From: Bacillota bacterium
GTDB lineage: Bacteria; Bacillota; Sulfobacillia; Sulfobacillales; JAIMBI01
Assembly (NCBI GenBank): GCA_021797815.1
Contig: JAJZYZ010000003.1
Location: 53,091 to 116,499 of the forward strand
Direction of reading: 5' to 3'
Length of the DNA: 63,409 bases
The notes under the pieces were generated by a model, which worked only from the letters and a program-made list of their open reading frames with translations, was not told the origin of the DNA and did no database searches. A program made the translations under genes and the position numbers. Below, piece after piece: positions 26,860-36,493 of the stretch. Positions within the stretch are counted from its first letter, which is position 1; each line of letters begins with the position of its first letter.

Positions 26860-28215
26860 TCAGACGCCGGCACCCGGCGCCGGCGGGGAATCGGTCATCG
26901 GCAGAAATCCCCGAAACCCCTGCGCTGCGACGAGACCAATGACGGCCGCCGCGACGAGGATGACGAGAAACAAGACCGGGAGGCCGGGCAGGGAAGCCAG
27001 CACGGCCGCCGCGAGCGTGCTTCCGAGATAGCGAAAGGTGGAGTAGATGCCGGCCGCCATGCCCGCCCGGCTCCGATCCACCGACTGCAGCGTGGTGGCC
27101 TGGATCGACACCCCGCCAATCCCTGATCCCACGCCGGCCACAATCATCCAGATGGCATTCAAGTAGCTGTTGTGAAGTGGCAGCACCAGCGTCAGGCCAC
27201 ACAGCGTGACCAGGCTGATGAGAAACGCCGCGCTGACCAGCGCCCGGCGCGAAAACCTCTCCGACAGGCGGCCGCCGACAAAGGAAAAGACCGAACCTGT
27301 CAGGGAGAACAGCAAGAGATAGAAGCCCGAGAGGGCAATCGGCTCGTGCTGGCGCGCCACCAAAACCGGCGTCGTAAGGAGGACGCTGTACATCAGGAAG
27401 TTTTGAAGCGCGACTGCGAAGTTCGAGGCGCGAAACGGCGCGCTCCGAAAGAGACTGACATCAATCAGCGGCGTGGGCCGCCTTCTCTCCCACCAGACAA
27501 ACGCGGCCAAGAGCACGGCTGCGCCCGCAAGGAGGCTCGGATGGCTCCGGATGCCGACCGTCAATAGGACCAGCAGGCCGGCCAGCAGCATCGAGCCCGT
27601 CACATCCGGCCGCGCCGCGGGCATGGCGTCGCTCCGCGGCAGTACCAGCACGGCCATGACGATGGCGACGGCCAGGATCGGCACGTTGATCCAGAAAATA
27701 CCGGACCAACCGAAGGCGACGACCAGAACGGCACCGATAAGGGGTCCGGCCGCCGCCCCGGCGCCCATCACCATTCCCACGGTTCCAAGTACGCGGGGCA
27801 GCTTCTCGGCCAGCTGGCGCCGCAGAATCGCCGTCCCGTTTGGTCCCGCCATGCCGCCGCCAAGAGCCTGGACAGCGCGGTAGAGGATGAGCTCCGAGAG
27901 GTTCTGGGACGTGGCCGCGAGAAGCGAGCCCACCAGAAAGAGACCGAGTCCCGCCAGAAAGATGCGTCGGTGGCCGTAAAGGTCCCCGGTGCGGCCCGCG
28001 ATGGGCTGCACCACCGCCATGACGATAAGATAGACGGACACGACCCACACGGTCGCCGCAAGCCCGTGTCCCAGACTCCTCGCGATGTCCGGCAGGTCCA
28101 CCGCAATCATGCTGGAGTTCAGGGGCACAAGAATCGAGCCCATCACCACCGTCAGGATGAGGAGGGCTGGGCGAACCTCCCGTCTCGGCGCCTCGTCGGT
28201 GCGAAAGGTATGCAT
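26860..28215 (-). CDS. MFS transporter, drug/solute exporter type
   Basis: A 451-residue major facilitator protein with about 12 or more membrane segments. Visible motifs: LNSSMIAVDLPDIARSLG in TM1 (motif D1-like), the loop 2-3 motif GRTGDLYGHRRIFLAGL, RAVQALGGGMAGPNG (TM4) and GAGAAAGPLIGAVLV (motif C, typical of exporters). The ATG at 28215 has no strong ribosome site. The substrate is unknown. It is the first gene of a possible unit with the PEP-enzyme-like gene. Confidence 0.88.
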   Translation of the reverse strand: MHTFRTDEAPRREVRPALLILTVVMGSILVPLNSSMIAVDLPDIARSLGHGLAATVWVVSVYLIVMAVVQPIAGRTGDLYGHRRIFLAGLGLFLVGSLLAATSQNLSELILYRAVQALGGGMAGPNGTAILRRQLAEKLPRVLGTVGMVMGAGAAAGPLIGAVLVVAFGWSGIFWINVPILAVAIVMAVLVLPRSDAMPAARPDVTGSMLLAGLLVLLTVGIRSHPSLLAGAAVLLAAFVWWERRRPTPLIDVSLFRSAPFRASNFAVALQNFLMYSVLLTTPVLVARQHEPIALSGFYLLLFSLTGSVFSFVGGRLSERFSRRALVSAAFLISLVTLCGLTLVLPLHNSYLNAIWMIVAGVGSGIGGVSIQATTLQSVDRSRAGMAAGIYSTFRYLGSTLAAAVLASLPGLPVLFLVILVAAAVIGLVAAQGFRGFLPMTDSPPAPGAGV

Positions 28216-28686
28216 CCGCCATCAATTCGGGTCAGCCGAGGCAGTTTCCTTCGCCTCTCCGCGTGCATCGCCGCGAGACGATATTCCCCATTCAATTGGG
28301 GGGAGAGGGCCTCCGTGATGGTGGACCCCCACCCGACCACCCAGCCTATGCGTCAGAATCTCTGCCTCGTCCTAGACGCGTTGGCGGGGGGCCGTTACTT
28401 CACGGCCGACAACCTCTCCTCCAATCCTCGGCCAGCCGCTCCGTACTGGTGGTTCGGGTGTTGTCGGTAGAATGCCCGCGATCGGAAGGGCATTGAAAGG
28501 CTGTAGCCGTAAATCTGACTTTGCCTGAATGAGATGCCTCAATATGCCATCTTTCGACACCGTACGGGAATATGGGCCGCAATAAGAAGGACTTAATGGC
28601 GGTGTTCCGAAGCATGTGCTATCCAGGCCCTTGACCTCGCCGGCAGCCCGGTGCGCCATTGGCGAAGTTGTTGCCCAGGGGGTCCC
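28216..28686. other. Divergent intergenic region (470 bp)
   Basis: Between the MFS gene (minus) and the signalling operon (plus). No protein-like frame. A relatively AT-rich part (28500-28600) precedes the operon and probably contains its promoter, but I see no convincing -35/-10 pair. A short CCCCA/TGGGG inverted repeat lies near 28287-28302. Confidence 0.4.
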
Positions 28687-30987
28687 ATGAATCTTGGTAC
28701 GATCGCGGAAGCGATCCTTGTGGTCGCTTTCGTGGCAAGCCTCTGGCCGCGGCCGCAGGCACGCATGGTGCAGAGATATCTCGCTCCGGTCCTGGGAGCA
28801 CTGGCCGTGAGCGGCCTCAGCACGCTCACCTACCTTCTTCCCCTCCCCTGGTCGACGGTGCTGACCGGTGTGGCGATGGCCGCCCTGTCGTTTCAGCCTT
28901 ACCTGCTGCTGCGCCTCGTAAGCGTCTTGCAGCCTGTGTCCCGCTGGCTAATGACAGCCATCGGCCTCGTCACCGCTGTTCTTATCCTGCTGGACCTTTC
29001 CATGCCTTTTTTGGCACCGCGGGCAGGAAGACTGGCCGAGACGGCGCTCGTGTTCCTCTTGATATGTATCGAAGCTTACGGGGCAAAACGCCTCGCGGCG
29101 GCGGCCGTGAAGAGCGTCGGCGCGACACGCCACCGGGCCGCTCTCTTGAGCGCGGCGTCGTGGGGCGTAACGGGCGTCCTTCTCCTGGTCGCGGCTCGCG
29201 TGATTGCGCACGTCCACGTCGGCACGACGTTGACCGGGGCTGTCTCGGCAACGTTGGCGCTGGCCTACCTGACGGCGGCCGCTCCCCCCCGCTGGCTCCG
29301 CCACGCCTGGGAGATGCCGGTCCTGTACAGGTTCTACCAACGGCTGAACAGCGCCGACATCCAGACGGAGACCGCGCTGGAGAACGAATTAATCCGGCTC
29401 GCGATCAAGATCGTCGGGGGCGTCGCTGGCGGAGTTCTCTGGCGCGACCCCGACCGCCCGCGATACCATCGCGACGTGGCCGTGGGCTTGTCCGTTGAGA
29501 CCCCAGACGGCGACCCGCTCACATTTGACGTCGCGGCCGACGACCTATTGGAGGAAGCCTGGCACGAAGGCGCCTCCCGGATCGCCCAGGTGGACAGGGC
29601 GAGCCTCTCGCGGGTGGCGGGCCCCGGCATCACCAACCTCCGGGCTATCCGGCGCGTGGTCACAGTGCCCGTGCAGGCAGGCGGAGAGACACAGTGCGTC
29701 ATGCGCCTGTTCACGCCGGTGCACGGACTCTTTCTGCAAGACGACAGTGACCTCCTGGCGGCCCTCGGGACGTACACGGGGGCCCGCATCCAGAGCGCAC
29801 GGACCCTCTCTCGGGAGCTTGACATGAGCCGCCGCCTGCGAGAGGCCAACCGGGATCTGCGCGCCGCCAGTCTCGCCAAAAGCGATTTCCTGTCTGGCAT
29901 GAGCCATGAGCTGCGCACGCCCCTGAACGCCATCATCGGCTTCTCGGACCTGTTGCTGGAGCGCCGGGCCGGCGCCCTCACAGACCGTCAGGAGCGCTAT
30001 ACCGCCAATATTTTAGAGAGCGGGCAGCACCTCCTCCAGATCGTGAACGACGTACTGGACATCGCCAAGGCGGACGCCGCCCGACTCGACATCCGACCCG
30101 CCGCCGTCCGCCTCTCGCGGGTTGTCCAGGGAGCCCTCCTGCTGGTCGGCCCCCAGGCCGGGTCGGGGGGAGTCGCGCTCCATGACGAAGTCCCCCCAGA
30201 TGCCTTCATCTGGGCCGACGAGCTGCGGGCGCGGCAGGTCCTCGTGAACTTGCTGTCCAACGCGGTCAAGTTCACATCGGTGGGCGGGCGCGTTGCCGTG
30301 CGTGCCGAGCCTCGTGACGCCGTCATCGAAGTGTCGGTGGCAGATACCGGGATCGGCATCGACGCCGCCGACCTCGCCGGTATCTTCGACGAATTTACCC
30401 AGGTGTCGCAGGGGACTGACCGGACCTACGAGGGAACCGGCCTCGGACTTCCCCTGGTGCGGCGCCTGATGCAGGCGATGGGGGGAGGAGTCCGGGCTGA
30501 GAGCTCGCCGGGATTCGGCAGTGTCTTCACCGTCTGGTTTCCGAAGGCCCACGAGCCGCCGGCCGCGGACCGTCTGCCGGCGTCCTCGACGGGGTTGCCG
30601 TCCGGGCGCATTCCGGTGCTGGTCATTGACGATGACCGGCTGGTCCGGGAGCTCAGCGTGCACACGCTGGCCGATGCTGGATACGAGGTGCGCACGGCGG
30701 CCACCCTGGCTGCCGCGCGGGAAGCGATGGAGCTTCAGGCTCCGCGGGTGATCGTGCTGGACATCATCCTGGACGGTGAGTCCGGCGACGGCCTCTTCGC
30801 ATCCCTTGAGGAGATGCGGCCGCGCCCCCGAGTCGTCGTGATGACTATTCTGGACCGCGGGCGACACACCGTTCCCGGCGAGGTCGATGCCTGGCTCGTA
30901 AAGCCTGTCAGGCCCGAAGAACTCTCGCGTGCCGTCACGCGGGTTCTGTCTGATGAGGCAGGCGAGGAGGTGGCATCGCGTGGCTGA
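28687..30987 (+). CDS. Hybrid sensor histidine kinase with multi-helix membrane sensor and C-terminal receiver
   Basis: A 766-residue protein. Residues 1-205 hold about seven hydrophobic segments; a GAF-like domain follows (about 220-385), then a short coiled coil, HisKA with H407 in GMSHELRTPLNAIIGFSD, HATPase_c (N box LVNLLSNAVKF, DTGIGI, GTGLGLPLV) and a receiver with phospho-acceptor D692 (VIVLDIILDG). The ATG at 28687 follows AGGGGG. It heads a four-gene operon: its stop overlaps the next start by 8 bp, implying coupled synthesis of a phosphorelay. Confidence 0.9.
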   Translation: MNLGTIAEAILVVAFVASLWPRPQARMVQRYLAPVLGALAVSGLSTLTYLLPLPWSTVLTGVAMAALSFQPYLLLRLVSVLQPVSRWLMTAIGLVTAVLILLDLSMPFLAPRAGRLAETALVFLLICIEAYGAKRLAAAAVKSVGATRHRAALLSAASWGVTGVLLLVAARVIAHVHVGTTLTGAVSATLALAYLTAAAPPRWLRHAWEMPVLYRFYQRLNSADIQTETALENELIRLAIKIVGGVAGGVLWRDPDRPRYHRDVAVGLSVETPDGDPLTFDVAADDLLEEAWHEGASRIAQVDRASLSRVAGPGITNLRAIRRVVTVPVQAGGETQCVMRLFTPVHGLFLQDDSDLLAALGTYTGARIQSARTLSRELDMSRRLREANRDLRAASLAKSDFLSGMSHELRTPLNAIIGFSDLLLERRAGALTDRQERYTANILESGQHLLQIVNDVLDIAKADAARLDIRPAAVRLSRVVQGALLLVGPQAGSGGVALHDEVPPDAFIWADELRARQVLVNLLSNAVKFTSVGGRVAVRAEPRDAVIEVSVADTGIGIDAADLAGIFDEFTQVSQGTDRTYEGTGLGLPLVRRLMQAMGGGVRAESSPGFGSVFTVWFPKAHEPPAADRLPASSTGLPSGRIPVLVIDDDRLVRELSVHTLADAGYEVRTAATLAAAREAMELQAPRVIVLDIILDGESGDGLFASLEEMRPRPRVVVMTILDRGRHTVPGEVDAWLVKPVRPEELSRAVTRVLSDEAGEEVASRG

Positions 30988-31369
30988 TAAAATGCGCACC
31001 GCCCTTTTGGTGGACGACAATCGCATGGGCCGTGAACTGGCCGCCGAGGTGCTGGCCACAGCCGGTTTCCTGGTTCGTGAGGCGTCATCGGTCGGCGAGG
31101 CGCTCGACGCGCTCAACGTGTGGTGCCCAGATGTGGTGCTCTTGGACTGGCACCTCAAAGGGGCCACGGGGGATGTTGTCCTCCGACAGCTTCAGACAAT
31201 GAGTCCGCGGCCGTATGTCGTGATTGTCACCGCCGACGCCCGGGACTCGGTGCGGTCGGCCGCCATCACAGGTGGCGCCGACAGCGTGCTGACGAAGCCC
31301 TATCGCATCTCAGCGCTCGCGGCCATGATGGCAGACGCGGCCCCCGAGCAGACGGAAGGGAGCATCTAG
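30980..31369 (+). CDS. Single-domain response regulator (CheY-like)
   Basis: A 129-residue receiver-only protein: acidic pair D12-D13, phospho-acceptor D56 (VVLLDWHLKG), Thr in VIVTADA and Lys in VLTKPYR. There is no output domain, so it may relay phosphate between the hybrid kinase and the HD-GYP regulator. The GTG at 30980 has AGGAGG eight bases upstream, inside the end of the kinase gene, and is preferred to the ATG at 30992. Confidence 0.9.
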   Translation: MADKMRTALLVDDNRMGRELAAEVLATAGFLVREASSVGEALDALNVWCPDVVLLDWHLKGATGDVVLRQLQTMSPRPYVVIVTADARDSVRSAAITGGADSVLTKPYRISALAAMMADAAPEQTEGSI

Positions 31370-31372
31370 ACG

Positions 31373-32365
31373 ATGGCCCAGGTGTTGGTGGTCGATGATG
31401 ACGAGAAGAATCGGGAATTGCTGGCCGATGTCCTGACTGAAGAAGGCTATACCGTCACGCTGGCATCTGACGGTGCCGAGTGCCTCCAGCGATGCCGCGA
31501 AGGGGATGTGGGGACGGTCCTGCTGGATGTCAGGATGCCCGGCGTGGACGGGCTCAGCGTGTGTCGCGCACTGAAGGCCGACCCATCCACCGGGCTTCTC
31601 CCCGTGATCCTGGTCACCGCCTATGGAGACCGGACAGCCCGCGTGCAGGGGCTCGAGGCCGGCGCCGACGACTTCCTGACCAAGCCCGTTGACCGTGAGG
31701 AGCTGGTGCCGCGGGTCCGATCGGCGCTTCGCACCCACCGGCTTGTCCGCCAGACCAGCACCGTGTTCGCGCTGGCCATCACGCTCACGAGTGCGCTCGA
31801 GGCGCGCGATCCATACACCCACCAGCATTCGGGCCGTGTGGCCGCCTCCGCCTTGCGCACCGCGGAGGCGATGGGCGTCGGTCCGGCGCATCGTCGAGAT
31901 GTGTTCCTGGCGGGCCTGCTTCATGACGTCGGCAAGGTCGGCATCCGCGACGCCATCTTGCTAAAACCTGGGCCCCTGACCGCCGAGGAGTACCGCATCG
32001 TCAAGACCCACGCGGCCATTGGCGAGCGCATCTGCTTCAACACACCCGGCCTCGAGGTGATCGCGCCCATCGTGGCCGCCCATCATGAGCGCTGGGATGG
32101 CGGCGGCTACCCGAAGGGGCTTCGTGGAGCCGCGGTGCCGTTCCTGTCCCGAATCGTGTCGGTGGCGGATGCGTTTGACGCCATGACGTCAACGCGCCCC
32201 TACCATGCGGCGATGTCGGTGAGCGAGGCCTGCGAGGAGGTTCGCCGATGCCGTGGCACCCAGTTCGATCCGGTCGTGGCCGACGAATTTCTGAGAGTGG
32301 AAGCTTACAGAATCCAACCGGGAGACGGCGATCCGCAGAACCTGTTCGGCGTCCTCGATCTGTGA
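31373..32365 (+). CDS. Response regulator with HD-GYP c-di-GMP phosphodiesterase domain
   Basis: A 330-residue regulator. Receiver domain (D8-D10, phospho-acceptor D52 in VLLDVRMPG, Lys in FLTKPVD) followed by HD-GYP: HSGRVAASALRTAEAMG, H184-D185 in LLHDVGKVGI, HAAIGE and HHERWDGGGYPKGLRG (237-252), then SVADAFDAMTSTRPY. All residues expected of an active c-di-GMP phosphodiesterase appear present. It starts 3 bp after the preceding stop and is followed by a diguanylate-cyclase-type gene, so synthesis and breakdown are encoded together. Confidence 0.93.
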   Translation: MAQVLVVDDDEKNRELLADVLTEEGYTVTLASDGAECLQRCREGDVGTVLLDVRMPGVDGLSVCRALKADPSTGLLPVILVTAYGDRTARVQGLEAGADDFLTKPVDREELVPRVRSALRTHRLVRQTSTVFALAITLTSALEARDPYTHQHSGRVAASALRTAEAMGVGPAHRRDVFLAGLLHDVGKVGIRDAILLKPGPLTAEEYRIVKTHAAIGERICFNTPGLEVIAPIVAAHHERWDGGGYPKGLRGAAVPFLSRIVSVADAFDAMTSTRPYHAAMSVSEACEEVRRCRGTQFDPVVADEFLRVEAYRIQPGDGDPQNLFGVLDL

Positions 32366-32401
32366 CGTCTCAGCAGATGATGGGCAGAAAGGATCGTGCA
32401 T

Positions 32402-34153
32402 ATGCCGTCCCCCAGTGAGACTGCCTCCCCGGACAACGGGCTCCTGGCGCGATTGTTCGCCGCCATTCCACTGCCTTTCTTCATCGTAGACGCCAGTGGC
32501 CACGTACTGGAGGCCAACGCCGAGGCGATCTCCCTGACCGGGGGCGATGTTCGGGGTGGAGTCGGCTCCCCGGTGCTCGGGGTCCTGGGGGCCGCCCGGG
32601 TGGAGCGGGACCAATTGCGGCCGTGGTCATCCTGGCCCGCTCTTCTGGCCGATCTGGAACGTGGGGGGCGCATCACGTGCCGCTTCGTGCTGCCGGATGG
32701 CACCACGCGATCCGGATATCTGGTGGGGACGTCCTTTCCGTATGCGGGCCAGACCTTGACTCTCATCGCCGTGCTGTACGACCGCGGTGAGACGGTCGTA
32801 ACGGAGCCGCCGCTGTGGTCCCTTACCGACCCCGTGACGCACTTGCCAAACCGCCTCTTCCTGGCCCGGCACCAGTCGATCTGGAACCGTCAGGCCGGCA
32901 CGATTCTTCTTCTGGACGTCGACGAGTTCAAGATGGTGAATGACCTCTACGGGCATCCGGAAGGCGATCGGCTGCTGGCGGTCGTGAGTCGGGAACTGAG
33001 CCACTCGACCCCTGGCGATGGCTACGTCGTGCGCTATGGCGGCGATGAATTCCTGGCCTGGGCGCCCGGCACCGATCCCACGTGGGCCCAAGACGCCAGC
33101 ACGGCCCTGCACCACCGCCTCACCGACGCGGCGTCCGTGGAAGCCCTGCCGGTCGTGCCTTCCGTGAGCTGCGGCGTGGCCGGCTACGCGGCGGGACACC
33201 TGCAAGAAGGTCTCCAGTCGGCGGAGGAAGAGCTCTACACCCGCAAGGGCACGCTGTTAAAGACGCTCCATGGCTCGCTCCTGGTAACCCGGACGAGGCA
33301 GGTGGCCTTGCTCGAACCGTCCGACGAAGAGAACGACGACCCGGGACACCTGGCGTCGCAAGTGGGTCCGGATTTTGACGAAGTCCTCCATCAATCCATG
33401 CGCCAAGCGCAAGAGGATGCCCGCCGATTTGTGGGGTGGGTGGGGGTGCAGGCGGGAACCGCCGTCGTTGAGGTCGGGGCGGGAGCCGGCCGTCTGGCCG
33501 TGGAGGGCGGCCTCCAAGACGCCGTGGGACGCGAGGGGGCGCTGCTCCTTACCGACCCATCCGAGCTTCAGATGCACAGAGCACGCCGCCGCCTGGGGGC
33601 ACAAGGCACCTGGGTGCGCTTTCTGGTTGCACCGGCCGAGCGTCTGCCGCTCGCCTCTGCACGCGTTGACCTCACTCTCGGCGCGTGGTTTCTCCACCTA
33701 TGCCGCGCGACCGAGGCCGTGTGTGAGCTTAGGCGGGTCACGCGCCCCGGCGGCCGCATCGCTCTCGACGTCGTGGTGGACGGGCGATGGCCGCCGGCTT
33801 GGCACGACATCCTGACTCCTCTGCGCGATGTGCTCTCGGAACATCAACTCCCGTTCGGCATTTCGGGGCACAGGCAGGGGGAGATCCCCTCCCTGTGCGA
33901 GACCCACGGGCTTCGCGTCACGCGGGTGCTGGTCCATGACGCCGCGCTCACGTTTTACGACCCCGAGGTCGCCTGGCGGTTCCTGGTCCAGGGCGGACAT
34001 TTGAGCCTCCTCTCCCGCGGCCTCCCGGCCGACGTCCGCCGGTTAGCCTGGGAAGGGGTCAGGACCCGGCTCCGCGCCGTGTTTGCCCAGGCATCCCCGG
34101 ACGACCTCACGGTAGCGGGGGGCGTCGAGTACGTGGAGGCCCGGCGCGTTTGA
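32402..34153 (+). CDS. PAS-GGDEF-SAM-methyltransferase fusion protein
   Basis: A 583-residue protein. Residues about 10-125 look like a PAS sensor (IPLPFFIVDASGHVLEANAEAI). A GGDEF domain follows (about 140-290) with DVDEFKMVNDLYGHPEGDRLL and intact GGDEF at 213-217; the RxxD inhibitory site is not visible. The C-terminal part (about 325-583) is a class I methyltransferase-like domain: motif I VVEVGAGAGRLAVEGG near 355, LTDPSELQM, AERLPLASARVDLTLGAWFLHLC and RVTRPGGRIALDVVV. The ATG at 32402 has AAAGGAT eight bases upstream; a GTG at 32396 is too close to it. It is last in the signalling operon, after the HD-GYP gene. A ligand-gated diguanylate cyclase joined to an unknown methylation is the simplest reading. 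Confidence 0.85.
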   Translation: MPSPSETASPDNGLLARLFAAIPLPFFIVDASGHVLEANAEAISLTGGDVRGGVGSPVLGVLGAARVERDQLRPWSSWPALLADLERGGRITCRFVLPDGTTRSGYLVGTSFPYAGQTLTLIAVLYDRGETVVTEPPLWSLTDPVTHLPNRLFLARHQSIWNRQAGTILLLDVDEFKMVNDLYGHPEGDRLLAVVSRELSHSTPGDGYVVRYGGDEFLAWAPGTDPTWAQDASTALHHRLTDAASVEALPVVPSVSCGVAGYAAGHLQEGLQSAEEELYTRKGTLLKTLHGSLLVTRTRQVALLEPSDEENDDPGHLASQVGPDFDEVLHQSMRQAQEDARRFVGWVGVQAGTAVVEVGAGAGRLAVEGGLQDAVGREGALLLTDPSELQMHRARRRLGAQGTWVRFLVAPAERLPLASARVDLTLGAWFLHLCRATEAVCELRRVTRPGGRIALDVVVDGRWPPAWHDILTPLRDVLSEHQLPFGISGHRQGEIPSLCETHGLRVTRVLVHDAALTFYDPEVAWRFLVQGGHLSLLSRGLPADVRRLAWEGVRTRLRAVFAQASPDDLTVAGGVEYVEARRV

Positions 34154-34594
34154 CGCGCTCGGATCAGGAATCAGTGGCGGGAGCGAGCCTGGCGGCTGGA
34201 ACGGAGAGTCGCCACGCCCCCAAGAGCCGGAGAAATGCACTTCGGGACCATTCTGGGAAAGATGGTGCGGGCAGGCCCCTTTGTCGGCGATCAGCACGAA
34301 TCGGGGCCACGGCCGCTCCCCGGCCAGCGTTCAGCCCCTGGGAGCGCATGGCGTCGGCGGGGTCCGCGGCGACTCTCTTCGCACGGCTACCGGAAGGGCA
34401 TTCGCGCCCAGGCGCCGCAGGGATTGGAAAGCGCGTCACGGACCCGGTCGTGGTTAAATCCTTCCCCTCGCCCTCCCACGTGCGCCCCTGACCCGGTCCA
34501 TGCCCGACTCGTGTGACACGGTTCGTCAAAATAGTTGCCAAGACGCGTGTGCGCCGCGCAAGCGGCAGTACACTGACTCTTAAGGACGCCCTAG
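34154..34594. other. Intergenic region (440 bp)
   Basis: Open frames on both strands have low-complexity, arginine-rich composition and no recognisable family. I see no convincing RNA element. It separates the signalling operon from the HNH endonuclease gene. Confidence 0.4.
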
Positions 34595-35557
34595 GTGCAG
34601 ACGGGATGCTTTCCAACTCCGATGGCGCAGACAGGCGAGCGTGTTGCGATGCAAGATATCGCTTGGGATCGGTACGTGCGTGACGCGGCCATGGCGTGGC
34701 TCCATGAGATGAATCCCGCCGAATCCAAACTGTTTCGGCGAGAAGAGCTTGAAGGCTTTGTCGTGCGCGGTGTGCGAATTCCCCTGCTGGACCGCCAGCG
34801 GGGCATCCGGAAACCCATTCAGATGTCGGCGGCGCTCTCCATCCGCACGACCTTCACGCCCCCCGGGCAGCGGCCGCCCTATGATGACGCCACCGGCCCT
34901 GACGGGCGCGTACGCTACAAATATCGGGGCCTCGACCCGAGGCACCCGGACAACGCGGCTCTCCGTGCGGCGATGGACGACCGACTGCCTCTTATCTGGT
35001 TCGTCGGTGCCGTCGTCGGCGCGTATGTGCCGATCTTTCCGGTCTGGATCGTGGATGAAGAGGCGGACCAGCACCAGTTTGTCCTGGCGTTGGACGCCGC
35101 CCAGAGCCTGATCCCGGTCGGGCCCATCACCGACAGCATCCAGCGGGCCTACGTCGAGCGGCAGACGCGGGCCCGCCTGCATCAGCCGCTGTTCCGCGCT
35201 CAGGTGCTTCACGCCTATGATGGCCAGTGCGCCATCTGCCGGCTCCGATATCTGTCCCTCCTGGACGCCGCCCACATCCTGCCCGACGGCCACCCTCGGG
35301 GGACTCCCGACGTTCCCAACGGGCTTGCCCTGTGCAAGATTCACCATGCCGCCTTTGACCAGAATCTCCTCGGCATCCGGCCTGACAGCATGGTGGTCGT
35401 GCGAGCGGACATCCAGGCGGCCGTGGACGGGCCCATGCTGCGCCACGGCCTGCAGGCGATGAACGGGGTGCGCCTCGCCCTCCCCGTGTCCCGCACCGCA
35501 CGGCCTGATCCCGCCCGGCTGGAGGAGCGCTACGAGGAATTTATCCACGCCGGTTGA
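34595..35557 (+). CDS. HNH endonuclease, predicted restriction-type
   Basis: A 320-residue protein. The C-terminal HNH nuclease (about 212-254) reads C-A-I-C, then LLDAAHILPDGHPRGTPDVPNGLALCKIHHAAFD: catalytic His in DAAHI, Asn in NGLAL, and the final H-H with C-x2-C/C-x2-H zinc-type pairs. The N-terminal ~200 residues would supply target recognition, as in solitary predicted restriction endonucleases (COG3440-like, some specific for modified DNA). No methyltransferase is adjacent. Start uncertain: GTG at 34595, or ATG at 34622 or 34649. Confidence 0.82.
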   Translation: MQTGCFPTPMAQTGERVAMQDIAWDRYVRDAAMAWLHEMNPAESKLFRREELEGFVVRGVRIPLLDRQRGIRKPIQMSAALSIRTTFTPPGQRPPYDDATGPDGRVRYKYRGLDPRHPDNAALRAAMDDRLPLIWFVGAVVGAYVPIFPVWIVDEEADQHQFVLALDAAQSLIPVGPITDSIQRAYVERQTRARLHQPLFRAQVLHAYDGQCAICRLRYLSLLDAAHILPDGHPRGTPDVPNGLALCKIHHAAFDQNLLGIRPDSMVVVRADIQAAVDGPMLRHGLQAMNGVRLALPVSRTARPDPARLEERYEEFIHAG

Positions 35558-36013
35558 TCCCGCGGGAATAAGGACGCCGGGCGTGGCCGGTGACCGGCGG
35601 ACGCCCACCGGCGTTCCGACCCTCGTTTCGCACAGCTGTCCAGCGTTGGTGCGACCCCGGTCGCACCATGGTCCGACGTAACCGAGGGATCGCCGGCGAG
35701 GCGCCCGGCCACCATCGACGGGCTTCGGCCGCGGCCGGGTGCCTTGCTCGCGGCCCCGGTTCTAGACTCCTTAGGGGGAAGGAAAGAGACCCGCGTCGTG
35801 GGTGTTGTCACAATCGAGGCGGCTCGACAGATTAAACTTGAGACGGCGGGTTGGCCGCGAGGCGGTAGCGATTCTCCATCTGGCACGGTCCCCGATGATC
35901 GAGATCTCGGGATTCGGCTCCAAACAGGCCTTGGTCGTGGCGGCGACCGCGCGCCGGCCGTTTCGGATACGCTGCGGCCGTCGGCGTGGCCGCGGGAAAG
36001 GCAGGGGCAGCGT
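35558..36013. other. Intergenic region with a perfect palindrome
   Basis: 456 bp without a confident gene; a frame in phase with the DUF488 gene stays open from 35744 but is not protein-like. It contains TGGTGCGACC (35647-35656) / GGTCGCACCA (35659-35668), a perfect 10 bp inverted repeat with a 2 bp centre, 90 bp after the HNH gene. It could be a terminator-like hairpin or an operator; there is no T tract. Confidence 0.5.
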
Positions 36014-36397
36014 TTGCCGTTCGCACTAAAAGGGGCGCGGCTCTGGTCGCCGCCAGACGGATACTATCGGGTCCTCGTCGACCGGCTGTGGCCCCGCGGG
36101 ATTCGGCGCGTGGGGGCTCCCTTTGACGAGTGGATCAAGGAATCTGCCCCAAGCACCGAACTCCGTCTGTGGTACGGGCATGATGCGGCTCGCCATCAGG
36201 AGTTTGTCGCCCGCTACCGGGCCGAGCTTAGCGCCAGACAGGATGAGCCGCCCATGCAGCATCTCCTGGAGCTTGTGCGCTCTCGGCCGGTGGTGCTGCT
36301 GACCACCACGCGAGCCCTGGAAATCAGTCACGTTCCGGTTCTGGCAAGCTTCCTGGAAGACGCGGCGCGGCGAGAAACGGACGCACCGCCGCCGTGA
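36014..36397 (+). CDS. DUF488 family protein (YeaO-like)
   Basis: A 127-residue protein with the family signature VLVDRLWPRGIRRVGAPFDEWIKESAPSTELRLWYGHD, then FVARYRAEL and a C-terminal VVLLTTTRALEISHVPVLASFL. Biochemical function is unknown; homologues are linked to stress. The TTG at 36014 has GGGG six bases upstream; an upstream in-frame start at 35744 is possible but adds non-protein-like sequence. It lies 96 bp upstream of the AhpD-like selenoprotein gene on the same strand. Confidence 0.85.
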   Translation: MPFALKGARLWSPPDGYYRVLVDRLWPRGIRRVGAPFDEWIKESAPSTELRLWYGHDAARHQEFVARYRAELSARQDEPPMQHLLELVRSRPVVLLTTTRALEISHVPVLASFLEDAARRETDAPPP

Positions 36398-36493
36398 GCG
36401 GCGTTTCCCGCCCGCTCGGCTGAAGGGAGTTCGGGAGGAACGCCACTGAACCGGCAAGCGACTGAACCGAACTAAACGAGGAGGAGCATTCTC

